Shown: positions 35,860 through 48,979, numbered from the stretch's first letter. The stretch: 64,000 bases of DNA from Trifolium pratense (GCF_020283565.1 NC_060064.1:15954337-16018336); one strand, 5' to 3'. Notes: generated from the letters alone by a model not told the origin. A program made the numbers and translations.

Positions 35860-38800
35860 ATGGCGGCATTGAAAGGATTGTTGAAGAAAGGTTTAGGAGA
35901 AATGGACTTCAACGCCGGTGGAGGACTCATCAACTGGTTTCCAGGACACATGGCAGCCGCCACACGTGCCATCCGTAACCGTCTTAAACTTGCCGACCTC
36001 GTTATCGAAGTCAGAGACGCTCGTATCCCTATTTCCTCCATCAATTCCGATCTTCAATCTCATCTTTCATTGAAACGGCGCGTCATTGCACTCAACAAAA
36101 AAGACTTAGCTAACCCTAACATCATGCATGTAATCACTTTTTTTCTTCTTCATGATTTCTCTTAAGTTATTGATTAATTAATGATAATGATAATTAATGA
36201 TGATTTTGTAGAAATGGGTGAATTATTTTGAGACGTGTAAGCAAGATTGTATTCCTATAAATGCTCATAGTAAGAGTTCTGTTACTAAGCTTCTGGAACT
36301 TGTGGAGTTGAAGTTGAAGGAAGCGATTTTGAAGGAACCTACTTTACTTGTTATGGTGGTTGGTGTTCCTAATGTTGGAAAATCTTGTTTGATTAATTCT
36401 ATTCATCAAATTGCGCAATCTCGTTTTCCTGGTAAGGTTTTTGAATTCTATCTCAATGATTAATTCTATACAATTTTCACTAGTGTGAACTTATAAAATA
36501 GCATAAAACCTACCTAATTTATATTGCATAAGCTGTTTGCATAAGCTCAAAAATAAGCTAATCCAAACGGGGCCTATGTAGCTATTTCTATAACAAAATA
36601 TAGAATAACGTCAAACTATTTTCATAGGCTACCCTAGAAAGCTTATGGAAATAAGCTGAAAACAGTTTATTAACATGTTATGAGTTGTTACGATAAGCTC
36701 TCCCATACAGCCTCACAATTGCTTATGGAACTAGATAAACTGAAATAAGTCAATCCAATTCCAAACAAACTCAAGCATTATCTGATTTGAATGTTTAGTT
36801 TTAAAAACAAGAAACAATTTTTATTCTTTTTTGCAAAATAATTTAATCAAACAAGCTTTTAAATTAGAAAACAGTTTTAAAACGGGAATTCAAGCATGCC
36901 CTTAGTAATGTGTCTTGATTTGCTTTCGTAGTGCAGGAGAAGAATAAGCGAGCTGCTGTGGGTCCACTGCCTGGTGTTACTCAAGATATTGCAGGATTTA
37001 AGGTCTGGTAATCTTTGTTTCTGTAGTTTCATTATTAGGTCAGTGCCTTTGTGCCTAAATGAAATGTTCTTATGGAGGAACTGAATTGAAGTGTTTCCTT
37101 AGAGCATTATAAGTGTAACATATTGCTTGCTTTGAATTCTTGTTGATTGTTTAATATCAAGATTACTTTGAAGTGAGTAATTGACTTATGAATTGAAAGA
37201 TATATTTAATGTAATAAAACATTAAAAACAGGAAACACCTACTAACAAACAATATAATTGTCAAAGTTAACTGTGTTTTGGGTCATGGTAGGTTGCATAT
37301 TTGGTATTGACAGCATTGTGCCGAACTACTTATTGTTTGCCTATTCCAAAGAGTATTGCATACCTGGTCATTATGTTTGGGAAAACGATTGTAAATTTCT
37401 GTTTGGTTAGTTAGAATGTGACAGAGATTAAATTTTAGTGCTTCCCTAATCCGAATTTGTGGTAAGTGATTGAATATTTAAAATATGAATGAATTATTAT
37501 TTGAAAAGGAGTATAGGGTGAAAAAATGGCAGTGCTTATTCCACCCTTCTTTATTTTGTTTTTATTATTATTGGTTTGCCATCTGTTTCTATGTTGAGTT
37601 GGTGGTGCTGCACATAACTAAACTATGAATTTCTTTGACCTGATGTTTCAGATAGCAAACAAACCGAGCATATACGTCCTAGATACCCCAGGAGTTCTTG
37701 TTCCAAGTATTTCAGACATAGAGACGGGGTTAAAGCTTGCTCTTGCAGGTACTATATCAATTGAAGTTATCTATATAATAATACTTTGTGCCAAAAAGGA
37801 AAATCATTAGCATCTTTCTCTTGATTCTTAAATGTAAATAGCCAAATAAGCATTAGGGTACTGTGGATCAAATAAACTCTTTCGAGGAGGGATTTTCAAT
37901 GAGTGAAAAAAACGTATTTTCGCAGTTAACGACTTTCATGTTTAAAGGAAAAACAAATTATGGCATTTCAAACCACTGGATAATTTGAAAACGTATTTTC
38001 GCAGTTAACGACTTTCATGATTCTTGTATATTCCTTTTTTGTTTTTATACAAATGTTCTTAGAAATAGAATGAGTGTCAATTAGTTAGATACTCTGTGGG
38101 TGATAGAAACATGGATCAAGAGATGGGCCTTGAAGTTGAGCCCAAACCAAAGAAAGGAAAGGGAATTAGGAATGATGAGGTGGACAAGTGATGATGTGCA
38201 TGGGAGTGAGTGCTATAAAGGTGGTCTCAGCGAGGGAATAATATTCATGCAGAAGTGGATATTTTGTGGGGTCACTTTGTGACTTGGGGAGCATTTTGTG
38301 CTTTTGGGGCTAGTTGAATTTCTCTGCTAGTTTGTTACTTTGATTGTTATTCTGTTTTACTCATTTTCCACTATCAAATCCTTGTAATTGTTACTCTGCT
38401 TCGTTAATACAATTACATCGCAATCCATTTACATTCCTTTTTTGAGTTCACTGTTCTATTAATTGGTCCGACCTACCGGATCCACATTCCCAGAACCAGT
38501 GATCGTAAGATGTCACGACAACCAAAAATGGGAGATCGAATTGGAGCTTGGGAAGAAACAATGAGTGAATTGGAATCAACGATGCAAGAGTTTGCTCACC
38601 AACTGCAACAGAGAGGCTTGATTCTAAGTAAATTGTGCAAACCACTTGGCTTGAAGGAGACATCGCAGGAAATTGAGAAGTCATTTCCGCAGAGAGAAGA
38701 GATTCAGAAGGTGAACTGTGTAGTGGAAGAGATTAAACCCAGATTGCTGCAGAATTTGACCAATTTTGAGCAATCATCGGAGTCGACAAATCAGGAATTT

Positions 38801-41800
38801 CCGGTAACTACCACATTAACACCACCAATCGGGAAGAACCACATGAATGAAGAAAATCACTATGACTCTATGAGTCAAAGAATGGTGAGGGTGTATCAGT
38901 GTTAGAGGTGACGAAGAACGGCGGAGAAGCAATGTTTGGCGAAACAGTGAGTGTGGTACAAAGAAGGAAGGAAAAGACGAGTGTGTTCGAGGAGGCACCG
39001 CCGGTTCCAGATCCGCCGGATTCCGGCCGACTTGCAGCGGCTCCACCTAAGACAAAACCACCTGATCCACTCTCGCCGGAATTACATCCATCAAAATTGC
39101 GGGACTTCGATCAACTCGCGACACTTCCACGGTTAGTGAACAACCATCACCATGGGATGCCACGACCTCCGTCGAAACCGCCGGATGCCGGTAAACCTGT
39201 GATGATGACGGCCATTATACTTGTGACGGCGGAAGAGTCGATCTCAGGTGAGTCGATGCGTTTCATGTCTCTTTTAGTTGAGAAGGATCTAGAGAGAGTA
39301 AGGGTATAATGGGAAATTAATGATGCAGTAAAGGAAAACAGGTCAATGGATAGAGTTGGTATCTTCTTCAACCCAATGGGTCAGACCCACACTAATTTTT
39401 GTAGAATTTTGAAGGGAGTAACAATATGGGCTGGAATAGAGTTATTGGACTTGGTTCAATTTAATGATAGCAATGGGGTTCTGAAAAAGGGGGTGCATAT
39501 AGCTGAAGATACTAATTTGAAAGAACAAAACATAGGATCAAATTGGTCATGCTGTAAGTTGGTTTCAACTGAAAACCAAATTGGTCAGGCCCAAAACAAT
39601 TCTAGATGGGTGAGAGAAATTAAAAGATGGAGTAATGTTGGATCACTTAAGCTGGCTCATGTGAGTGTTGTTCCCTGTGTTGGAATCCGACTCGACGCGA
39701 AAGTGCAGATGAGATGCTTTAGGTTGATCCCACCTCTGGTACGTGCCTCTATTTGTAATGTAAAATTCACGGTTTTTAAGCAAGTTGGAAGGTTGGAGGG
39801 TGTTGATGAGACCATGTGTTTGAAAGAATTCATTAGGACGTTGCCAATGTGTTCCCATTTTTCTCTGCTTCCAAGTGTGAAACTGTTGCAGGAATACGTG
39901 GTGATAATTTGTGTTAACTGGGGTGATTTTCCGACAACTACTTTAGTTGAGATGTATGGGGAATATAGTCATGTTTCTCGGGCATTTGGAATTTGTGATC
40001 AATTTAGTACAAAGCATGATAGGTTTGCATTTTGGTATGCATTACAAGGAGCATGTTACATGAATGAAGTTTACTAGTCTACTTTTGAAAATCTTGGTGA
40101 CACGTGGGCTGAAAAGGTGTCACCAAAATCAACAATTTGGAACTCATGGATTGATGAGTTTGCACAACAAGGGCTGCAAAGGGAATTTATTTATGCTTTG
40201 AAATGGTTAATTGTGATGAAGGGAAATTATGGGTTCCAGGTGAGTAAGCACTATGATCCTTATGTCTTAGCCAAGGTGAAAATGATGTTATTATATTCAT
40301 CAGTTTTGAGAATAGCATGGGATCCGGGAAAATTCAATGTTTTTATGTCAAAGGCCGCTTATGATTTTTGCTGGAGAATTTTCTTCATTTCTCATGGGGC
40401 TTGTATCCATATTGTTGTAGAACCATATGACCTTGCTTTGTGGCATACAGTTATATGGGGCTATGTAAGTGAAAGAAACTTTGTACTTCCTTTCAACATG
40501 ATGTCTTGGGATTCATCATTTTTGGTGAAGGAAAATTACTCTATAGAATTCAAATTTCCAATGGTAGTTGCCGCTGATAACGGAGTTTGTTGGAGAATGT
40601 TCTTCATCTTTTATGGATTGCTTAACTTTGTATTTGATAGAGGCAAAGTTGGATGGATGCAAATTTCAACTTTGAGGACAAAGTTGTTTCTAAGGAGGTG
40701 GGAATTGATAGAAACATGGATCAAGAGATGGGCCTTGAAGTTGAGCCCAAACCAAAGAAAGGAAAGGGAATTAGGAATGATGAGGTGGACAAATGATGAT
40801 GTGCATGGGAGTGAGTGCTATAAAGGTGGTGTCAGTGAGGGAATAATATTCATGCAGAAGTGGATATTTTGTGGGGTCACTTTGTGACTTGGGGAGCACT
40901 TTGTGCTTTTGGGGTTAGTAGAATTTCTCTGCTAGTTTGTTACTTTGTTTCTTATTCTGTTTTACTCATTTTCCACTCTCAAATCCTTGTAATTGTTACT
41001 CTGCTTCGTTAATACAATTACACATTTTCCATCGCAATCCATTTACATTCCTTTTTTGAGTTCACTGTTCTATTAGTGGGTATGGCACATTTTGTCATTC
41101 TATTAATCAAGCATCTCTAGCACTAGCTGTTTCATTAGATCTTAGTTGTTCTTAATTTTGTTTTTACATCTCTCATTGCTATTACTTTATTTTCCCAGAA
41201 CAGTTTTGGTATTTGAATATCTTATCTGTATCTGTTGGGTTTCTGAATATGATATCTTTTGCAACAGATATTTGTGTATATTTTGTCATGTAAACTTGGT
41301 TGTTTCATTAACAGGGTCTGTTAAAGATTCAGTGGTGGGTGAGGAGCGTATTGCTCAATACTTATTGGCAGTTTTAGATACCCGGGGTACTCCACTTCAC
41401 TGGAAACACCTACTAAATAACAGGAGGATAGATGGGATTTCATATGATGAAGAAAATAATCGATATAACTTGAAAACTCTTAAGCAAAGGAGAAGTTCGC
41501 CTAATAGATCTGACTTGGTATACGTAGAGGTAACAAATACCCTTAATGGAATATGATATTTTTGAACTACTAATGCTTGGAATTTTAACACCATGGTTGA
41601 CAAATTCCAAATTATATTACATTTTCTAAGCACTTAGATGCTCTTGATGTTTAAACACTTAGATGCTTACTCCTAAGTTGTTTTATAATTTATTAGTGTC
41701 TTGAATGATGTTAGGTTATTTACTTTGTGGGATATAATTTGAATCCACTGATAATGTAAAAACTAAAAGGTTTTACCTTGTGCACCTATTTGAATAACTG

Positions 41801-42568
41801 TTAAAAAGCTTATTCTTGTAATATAAAAAACCCGACTTTTTACAAATGCTTTGCAATACTTTTGTTAATTAAGTTGGGGATATTCGCCGATGTATCTTCT
41901 GTTAATAGCAACCAAGAACAACAGTCTTCTTGAAATTAATTGCGTATTTGTTTTTGCCTAAAAATCTAATCAGATGCAGTTCAACATGAAAAGAGCAATT
42001 TATAGTTGTGGTTTGAACACATGTTCGAGTGTCTTTGATGTGAAAATGAACACACAATTGCAAATAATTTATTGCTGTTAGGACTACAATTGCAAATAGT
42101 TTAGTGCTGTTAGGATTGGTTCTCTTTTTTTGTAATCCTACTTCGTTATGCATCTGAAGTTACCTTGAAAGGTTTTATATTGAATTATGTTTCTCACTTT
42201 TGATGTTGCAAGTTTGTGATGATGAACCTTAGACAGTATATCAATGTGAGTAGCTATCCGATAATTGTGATCTATTTTATTTTGTCGTTTATGACTCGCT
42301 GGTTCTTATTCCATCATAGGATATTGTGTTGGGAGTTCAGCATGCACTCTATTCAACTCTAGCAGAATTCAATGGCAATGTAGAAGATGAGGGAGACTTG
42401 GAGAACCTGATTGACGAACAGTTTGGTGCACTGCAGAAGGCATTGAAGATACCTCACAAGGCTTCAGAAGCACGGTTGATGGTATCCAAAAAGTTCCTTA
42501 CTTTATTCAGAGCTGGTAAACTAGGACCTTTTATTCTTGACGATGTCCCCATCGCCAAACCTGTGTAA
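35860..42568 (+). CDS. DAR GTPase 2-like, mitochondrial-type YlqF/MTG1 GTPase
   Basis: Six exons (35860-36129, 36212-36431, 36932-37002, 37652-37748, 41315-41529, 42320-42568), phases consistent, about 373 aa. It is a circularly permuted GTPase: G4 (NKKD, about residue 83) precedes G1 (GVPNVGKS, about 133) and G3 (DTPG, about 199). The DAR signature VIEVRDARIP and the entry motif NWFPGHMAAATRAI are intact. Relatives (bacterial RbgA/YlqF, MTG1, plant DAR2) act in late large-subunit ribosome assembly in organelles; a mitochondrial role here is inferred from homology and the basic N-terminus (MAALKGLLKKGLG). No stop or frameshift seen. Intron 4 (3566 bp) holds an LTR retrotransposon in the sense orientation, so correct expression requires splicing across it. 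Confidence 0.93.
36477..36575. mobile_element. Partial hAT-like MITE in DAR GTPase intron 2
   Basis: TTGCATAAGCTCAAAAATAA followed by GCTAATCCAAACGGGGCC is the right half of the MITE family seen whole at 44302-44502 and 51295-51714. Confidence 0.6.
37907..38019. repeat. Direct repeat of about 32 bp in DAR GTPase intron 4
   Basis: AAAACGTATTTTCGCAGTTA and the following ACGACTTTCATG occur twice, about 79 bp apart, shortly before the retrotransposon. Confidence 0.8.
38101..38461 (+). repeat. 5' LTR of the intronic retrotransposon
   Basis: Contains TGCTATAAAGGTGG, a possible TATA region, and ends at CTATTA before ATTGGTCC. Confidence 0.88.
38510..38905 (+). CDS. Gag-like small ORF of the non-autonomous retrotransposon
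   Basis: 131 codons starting MSRQPKMGDRIGAWEETM, about 48 bp after the 5' LTR, the usual place for gag. Its heptad-like charged sequence resembles the N-terminal coiled region of plant gypsy-type Gag, but no capsid or CCHC motif is visible. A second frame (38899-39309, Pro-rich) overlaps its end by a few bases. Probably a decayed or reduced gag. Confidence 0.45.
   Translation: MSRQPKMGDRIGAWEETMSELESTMQEFAHQLQQRGLILSKLCKPLGLKETSQEIEKSFPQREEIQKVNCVVEEIKPRLLQNLTNFEQSSESTNQEFPVTTTLTPPIGKNHMNEENHYDSMSQRMVRVYQC
39346..40887 (+). other. Unidentified open frames inside the retrotransposon
   Basis: Frames at 39346-40077 (243 codons) and 40117-40887 (256 codons) follow one another with one stop between, and both are rich in Trp, Phe and hydrophobic residues (SWDSSFLVKENYSIEF, DRGKVGWMQISTLRTK). 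The second reads into the 3' LTR. I recognise no domain. They may once have been a single frame. Confidence 0.45.
40706..41075 (+). repeat. 3' LTR of the intronic retrotransposon
   Basis: 370 bp; carries the 9-bp extra ACATTTTCC near its 3' end relative to the other LTR. Followed by target duplication GTGGG. Confidence 0.88.
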
Positions 42569-43773
42569 AAGATATATATGACTTCTTGTATTCCACATGT
42601 TATGGCAAATTTGCTGTAACTTGCAAATAACAATGGATTCAGCAATAGATTGAGCCTACTTATATATCCTCTGGATGTGTGTAAAACGCTACATTCCAGT
42701 CTCGAGGCTAGGTAAGATTGATGACCAACTTGCCCCATGACTATGCAAAAGCAAAACCTTGGAGCATAACTAAAGAGTAATGTCCGTGTAGTCCAGAGTC
42801 TGTAAAACTCGAAGGTTATCGTAAAATACACAAAGAAAAAGCTGACACCATATTTGACATCAATTTTTTGACGATAAAACACATATCTTAATAATCAATA
42901 ACATATTTGTGGTTGATCATGGTGGATGGCTCTGGCTGTCGGTGGTTGTTGTGTGATTCATATTTAACAGAGCTTAAAACAAATTGATCATGGTGGATGG
43001 CTCTGGATGACAAAAGAAAATATCTTCTTACGATATCACACCAACTTGATAAGTAGCCGACTAATCCATATACAAAATTATTACAACTATGGGACGTGGC
43101 CCTCTCTTTCCTCTCAAGTAATTAAACACTTTATAATTTACAAAAATTATTACTATAATAATACAATTATTAATGAGAAATAGTCCTTACCAAAACAATT
43201 ATTAATGAGAAATAGTGTTTTTTCCATAAAAATGGAAATGGAGACCCATCGACATTCATGTGACGAGAGTTGTGACCAGACATTTGATAAAACAAGAATA
43301 ACTATAGTAGCAGGTCCATCCCAAATGTTTCTTTCTCCCATTAACTAAAACTTGTCGAAAGAAAACTAAAATATTGAATTCAATGATTAATTAATGAGTT
43401 TTTTTTTTTAAGACAAATCGTTTAGGAGAATCCTAAGTTTGATTTCTAATTGAAATAATTTTCAACCCAGACTTTACATACCTTACAGTCAAACTCTAGA
43501 TTATCGGAGCCTCATTCCCTTAAAAATCAGAGGGTAAATAAAAAAATGTAACATTATACCGTAGATATTATTGGTAAGGTAAAATGTAACACTCACGTGG
43601 AATATCATTTATGTAACATTATACCATAAGTATTGCTTGTTACTAGCACGGCATAATAATAAATATATAGCAGAGTACAGCAAATTGAATCAGAGTTGTA
43701 TGTGACCACTAATGAAGTAATAGAAAGAAGAAAGAAGCAACAATAATTTTAGTACAAAAAATTATTCAAGGTG
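42569..43773. other. Intergenic region and ABCG copy 1 promoter
   Basis: 3' flank of the DAR gene, short direct repeats of TTGATCATGGTGGATGGCTC (about 42915 and 42983), then AT-rich sequence. From about 43660 it matches the region before copy 2 (59010-59127), marking the upstream limit of the tandem duplication. Confidence 0.6.
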
Positions 43774-43926
43774 ATGGTGATGATATGGGAAGATCTAACA
43801 GTAACAATTGGTGCAGACAACAAGAAGTTGCTTGATGCTGTCACTGGTTTTGCTCAACCTGGTAGGATCATGGCTGTTATGGGTCCTTCTGGTTGTGGCA
43901 AAACTACCCTACTCACCTCATTGGCT

Positions 43927-43928
<2 letters not shown>

Positions 43929-43968
<40 letters not shown>
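43929..43968. repeat. (CT)n microsatellite at the intron 1 donor, copy 1
   Basis: About 20 CT units start inside the donor itself (GGTCTCTCT). The same arrangement with a longer run is at 59283-59329 in copy 2. Confidence 0.95.
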
Positions 43969-43974
<6 letters not shown>

Positions 43975-44301
43975 TTCACGGACACCCACATTTTCATACA
44001 CATGCAACATCTGGTTAATTATACGTAAAATTTGTGATTAACTCGTCAACTGAGTAGATGATTAATTTAAATAACGTTCAAAATTATATTATGAAAGGTG
44101 TCAACTAAATTAAATGGGTGTATGAATATCATAATTCCTATTATATTTTCAATATAAATGTTTGGGATAATAAACTGTTTTATATTTTCATTTAAGTGTG
44201 TATATTTATTTAGTATAAAAATTTAAAAGTTTTCTATGTCCTAGAAGTCATAGCTGAGTTAGAAGGTGGCAAAATTAATGAATTGGATTAATTTAGACTA
44301 A

Positions 44302-44502
44302 GACCCCGTTTGGATTAACTTATTTTTGAGCTTATGCAATTTTTATGTATTATTATAAGTTTGTCAAAATAGTTTATGATAAAATAGTTTATAAAGATAC
44401 AATATTTTCACTAGCGTGAACTTATAAAATAGTATAAAACATAATTTATATTACATAAGCTATTTGCATAAGTTTAAAAATAAGTTAATTCAAACGGGGC
44501 CT
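44302..44502. mobile_element. hAT-like MITE in ABCG copy 1 intron 1
   Basis: The ends GACCCCGTTTGGATTAACTT and TAAGTTAATTCAAACGGGGC are inverted repeats; ATAAGC/TTATGCA motifs are internal. Absent from intron 1 of copy 2, so it entered after the duplication or was lost there. Confidence 0.75.
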
Positions 44503-45026
44503 AAAACAACCGATTAATTTACGATCCACCGAAAATTCATCAAAAAAGAAGAAGAAATGCTCCGCATTGAATTTCATGAATGAAGTGATTTATTGAATTT
44601 TTTAAAAATATTGGATGGATCACCAACCATCCTTATTGTTAAATGGGTGGATTGGAAAATTTGGTTCTATCCTTGTGTGGTGGATGAATTGAATGTACTT
44701 TTATTAGACTCAATTATCACTCATTATTAGACTCACAAATTGGTCAATAATATTTGTTTATTGAGTCAACAAAAAATATTTGTTTATAAAAATATATATT
44801 TTTATCTTCTGTTTTTATTTTGGGTTGCAAATTTTGCATAATTTACAAAGTTATTTATATAAAAAAGGTATTTATTAGCATTTAGCATAAGAATTAGTCT
44901 CACTTGCTGCAAATGTATTCTGTTTTTTTAGGAACACATGCTGCAAATGTTGCAGTGACCGGCAACATTCAAATCAATGGGAAAAAGAGAAATTTGTACT
45001 CCAAAGAAGTGGTAAGATAACGTATA

Positions 45027-45172
45027 CTCCCCCGGTTTTAAATATAAGAGAAAATTTGGTTTTTAGATTCATTGAGAATTCAATGTATTTGGTCCATATT
45101 ATGGACTAGATGCATTAGGTTCTCAATGAATCTAAAATGTAAATTTTCTCCTATATTTAGGATCGGAAGGAG
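45027..45172. mobile_element. Stowaway-like MITE in ABCG copy 1 intron 2
   Basis: Begins CTCCCCCGGTTTTAAATATA and ends TATTTAGGATCGGAAGGAG, with long inverted arms and TA on both sides (45025-45026, 45173-45174). 146 bp. Not present in copy 2. Confidence 0.85.
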
Positions 45173-46205
45173 TATAGTATATACTAATAAAATGATGCAA
45201 TCATATATTAATGATTGAGCTAGGTTATATAAACACCTTTTTATGGACAAAAATACGACACATGTACCATTCTCTATGCACGGTTTCTGAAATGTGCAAA
45301 AAATATTTAAAAAATTAAAAAGTGACATGGATAAGTAGGTTTGTCGTATTTTTATTTGAAATTTTTGTGTTGAAATAACATTTTTCTTAATGATTTTATT
45401 TTATATGTATGGTAATGTCATGTATATCTCTTCAATTTTCAGTCTTATGTGGGTCAAGAGGAACTTTTCTTAGGAACTTTGACTGTAAAAGAAACCCTCA
45501 CATATTCTGCAAACATGAGGCTACCTTCTAAAATGACAAAACAAGAGATAGACAAAGTTGTGGAAGACACAATAATTGAAATGGGACTTGAAGATTGTGC
45601 TAATACTAAAATTGGTAATTGGCATCTAAGAGGTATTAGTAATGGTGAAAAGAAAAGACTTAGCATTGGTCTTGAGATTTTGACACAACCCTTTGTGTTA
45701 CTTCTTGATGAACCAACTAGTGGACTTGATAGTGCCTCAGCATTCTATGTCATTCAAGCTCTAAGTAACATTGCTTTTAAAGGAAAGATTGTTATTTGTT
45801 CAATTCATCAGCCTGGGAGTGAAACCTTTAATATTTTTGATGATTTACTTTTGCTCTCAAATGGTGAAACTGTTTATTTTGGAGAAGCTAAGATGGCTCT
45901 AAAGGTAATATTTTTTGTGAATGTGACCAAATGCAATTTATTTTGTCAAGTGACCATCTAAAAATATCTCTATGTTGGGATTAGTTTTTTGCTGATGCAG
46001 GTTTTCCATGTCCTACCAAAAGAAATCCTTCAGATCATTTTATTATGAGCATTAATTTGGATTTTGACTTGATTAATGAAGCTCTTGCAAGATGCCATGT
46101 AAGCATACAAATTTTATTAGTTTTAATGCTTGCAAAATAGTTTATCCTTTAATTTTAGTTTAATTTTTTAAACTAAAATGTTGGTGGTTAGTTTGTTAGA
46201 GGTTA

Positions 46206-47236
46206 GTTTGTCAGAGGGAAGTTGTGGCGGAACTGGAAAAATAATTTGAGGTGGGCCGTTAAAAATTCATAATATATAATATAAAGAAAAAACAAAATAT
46301 GCACCGATTATTGTAAGCAAATAATGCGGGTTTGATTCCCACTGTAGACAAATTGATTTTTTTTTTAATATAAAACTGCAATAAAAAGAGAAGGAAAATG
46401 ATTAGGTTTAGGGTTAGCGTATCAGAATAAGCTTAGAATATAAGAGATAAGAGAAGATTATAAATGTATTTAATATTAGGTTACACATATTAGGGTTTTT
46501 AACTTTAATGACAATTGAAGCACATGCTCTAGTGGTTGAAAAACTTTATCGTAAGCAAATGATGCGTGTTTGATTCTCACCGTAGACAAATTAAATTTTT
46601 TTAATATAAAACTTCAATAAAAAGAAAGGAAAAATGATTAGGTTTAGGGTTAGCTTATCAGAATAAGCTTAGAATATAAGAGATGTTCATATTTCCCACT
46701 TAAAAAGTTTTTCTTTTCCTAATATAATAGTATAATAATCATTACTGTTTCAGAAAAAAGAAAAAAATAGTATAATCATTCGTATCAATATTAGATTTTT
46801 ATTATATATTTTTGAGATAGTATTTGTTGTAAAAAAAAAAGAGATAATAAAAGATTTTTATTATATATGTTTTATATTGATGTGTTGTAAAAATCAAATA
46901 ATGGTGGAGGTAATCAATTTAAAATGGATGGACATGATTTATTTAGTTTAAATGGTTGAGATTAGAAGAAGAGGTGAGGGGACCACATAGAAAAAGAGAG
47001 GGAAAATGGAATTAGGGTAAAACTTGTTTTTTGGACCAAACTTAGAATATAAGAGATATGTATTAGCACGACAACATCCACTAGACTATCGTTTTTATTT
47101 AATAATTTTGCGCCTAAACAAATATATGTAGTATACATTTATAATTTTATAAATGTATCAGTGGTATTTTAGTAATTTCTCATTTTTTAGGGGTGGTCGT
47201 GGCCCACCCTAGCCACCCCCTAATTCCACCTTTGCG
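46206..47236. mobile_element. Possible non-autonomous element in ABCG copy 1 intron 4
   Basis: The left end GGCGGAACTGGAAAAATAAT and right end GGTGGCTAGGGTGGGCC (minus strand) bracket repetitive sequence not present in copy 2. Termini and target duplication unresolved. Contains the duplicated Helitron-like pieces listed separately. Confidence 0.4.
46306..46686 (-). repeat. Two tandem fragments with Helitron-like 5' termini
   Basis: Two copies about 235 bp apart share GTTTGATTCYCAC...GACAAATT, ATTAGGTTTAGGGTTAGC and end AGCTTAGAATATAAGAGAT. On the minus strand this reads TCTCTTATATTCTAAGC, similar to the TCTTTTATATTATAAGC start of the Helitrons in this window. A third such end is near 47040-47058. 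No matching 3' hairpin was found. Confidence 0.5.
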
Positions 47237-47630
47237 GAAAGAGAAATCTTACTAACGAAGATTGAACTCTAAACCTCTTGCATAATACTCTTTCAATTTC
47301 CAACCCAAACTATTAGACTTATATATAATTCTTTGAGAACTTCTTCTCTAGTTTTTTCATTTTCAAAATTATGCTCGGTTGCTCACAGAAGCTTCATTTA
47401 GATTATTTATATATTATCCTTAAAGAATTGTGGTAGTTTATCCAAAAAAAGTAAAAATAAAATTAGTCACGTAAATAAATTTGTAAATGAAGTAAAAGTA
47501 GTTTATGAATACTACATATAAATCAAAATATAGTTATATTGTTCTCATTGTTGAGTAAATATGTTCAATTTTTGGAAGAGTAATGTATGTCCCATTTTAT
47601 ATTCTATGAGAAGGAATGATAGATAGATAG

Positions 47631-47740
47631 ATGTCCACAAATCCTAGATCAACTGGTAGAAATGCCGAAATTAATAGTGTCAGACGTCAAGATTATGGTT
47701 CAAACTCCGGTCCTTACTTTGTGTGTGTGGTATGTCTTAA
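47631..47740 (+). mobile_element. tRNA-derived SINE-like sequence
   Basis: TAGATCAACTGGTAGAAATG (A-box-like) and GATTATGGTTCAAACTCCG (B-box-like) are correctly ordered and spaced. It lies in intron 4 of ABCG copy 1. Confidence 0.55.
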
Positions 47741-48829
47741 GTTTTCTATATATATATATATAGCTCTCCACTTGCCCACTTTTTCCATCTACCATTCAAT
47801 TCATTCTTCTTAATACTCTTAAGATATACATAGAGCTATAGCTAACATGTAAGCCAATATACCGGGGATACAAAAATTTAATCACATGGAGTACTTTTTT
47901 TTTTACAAACGATCACATGGAGTACTTAAATACACTCAATTAAGTACTTTCAGCTTATTCTCCGCCCCGTTGACATCTCTAATTAGAGAGAAGGAGAAAT
48001 GTTAGTAACAAAGATTGTACTCTAAACCTCTTACATAATAACTCTTTCGATGTCCAATCCAAACTATTAGACTTCTTCTTTGGTTTCTAACATTTTCAAA
48101 ATTAGTTCTTTTAGTTTCCTATGTTAGTCGATACTTATTTTTCGCGTTGAGTTGTCTAACAGAAATACATGCCAATATTGTCACATAGATACATATGTTT
48201 GGGTCATTTTGAAAATGCAATGTTAGAGATCAACAAAGGAATTTTTTTTGCAAGAATAAAAAATATATTTAAATCTTTTTATATCATTTTTATTGATAAT
48301 ATTTTTGAATGTGAATATTCTCATTGACAGCCTACGTCATCCAATTCTACGACGGGAATGAGAACGACAGACATTAGAAAGGAACTCATAAAGAATTACA
48401 ACATTTCAGAGCTATTTATCAATACAAGACTAAAAGTTCAACAACTAAAAAACAATGTATTAATATGTTACTCAATATTTATCTTTCATGATATTTTAAT
48501 ACCAATTTTACTTTCTTTATTTTTTGATTTTATTAATCAATTGACTAATTTTAAATGCAAATTAAGGTGATGGAAGGGGAAGCAACTAATTCCAATATTG
48601 TAAGAAGCTGGTGGAGGCAACTTAGCACATTGACCAAAAGATCTTTCCTTAACATGAACAGAGACTTGGGTTACTATTGGCTAAGGATAATATTCTACAT
48701 ACTTACAGGAATTACTATTGGCACCCTCTTTTTTCACATTGGCACAGGCAACAACTCAATTTTGGCTAGAGGAAAGTGTGTATCATTCATTTATGGTTTC
48801 ATGATATGTTTGTCATGTGGAGGATTGCC

Positions 48830-48853
<24 letters not shown>

Positions 48854-48862
<9 letters not shown>

Positions 48863-48975
48863 TTGAAGAAGCTAAATTAGCCCACCCAAATTGGCGCCAA
48901 AGAGAATCTAACCTCAGACCTCAAGAGGAGCACACTCTCAGGTCCCAAGCCAATACCAATCCACCAACCCAAATG

Positions 48976-48979
<4 letters not shown>
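48854..48979 (-). mobile_element. SINE inserted at the end of ABCG copy 1 exon 6
   Basis: On the minus strand: TTGGGTTGGTGGATTGG (A-box-like), GAGGTTAGATTCTC (B-box-like), then GGCTAATTTAGCTTCTTC and an A-run of about 11. Flanked on both sides by (TA)n. It sits where exon 6 should continue and end. Confidence 0.7.

Larger units (their letters stand above)
38101..41075 (+). mobile_element. Non-autonomous LTR retrotransposon in DAR GTPase intron 4
   Basis: Direct LTRs at 38101-38461 (361 bp) and 40706-41075 (370 bp) differ mainly by one 9-bp indel and a few substitutions. They start TGATAG and end CTATTA, flanked by a 5-bp duplication GTGGG (38096-38100 and 41076-41080). A polypurine tract (AAGGAGGTGGGAAT) precedes the 3' LTR, so orientation is plus. 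Terminal TA, not CA, is unusual. After the 5' LTR comes ATTGGTCCGACCTACCGG, the candidate primer-binding region. No protease, RT or integrase motif was seen. Confidence 0.9.
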
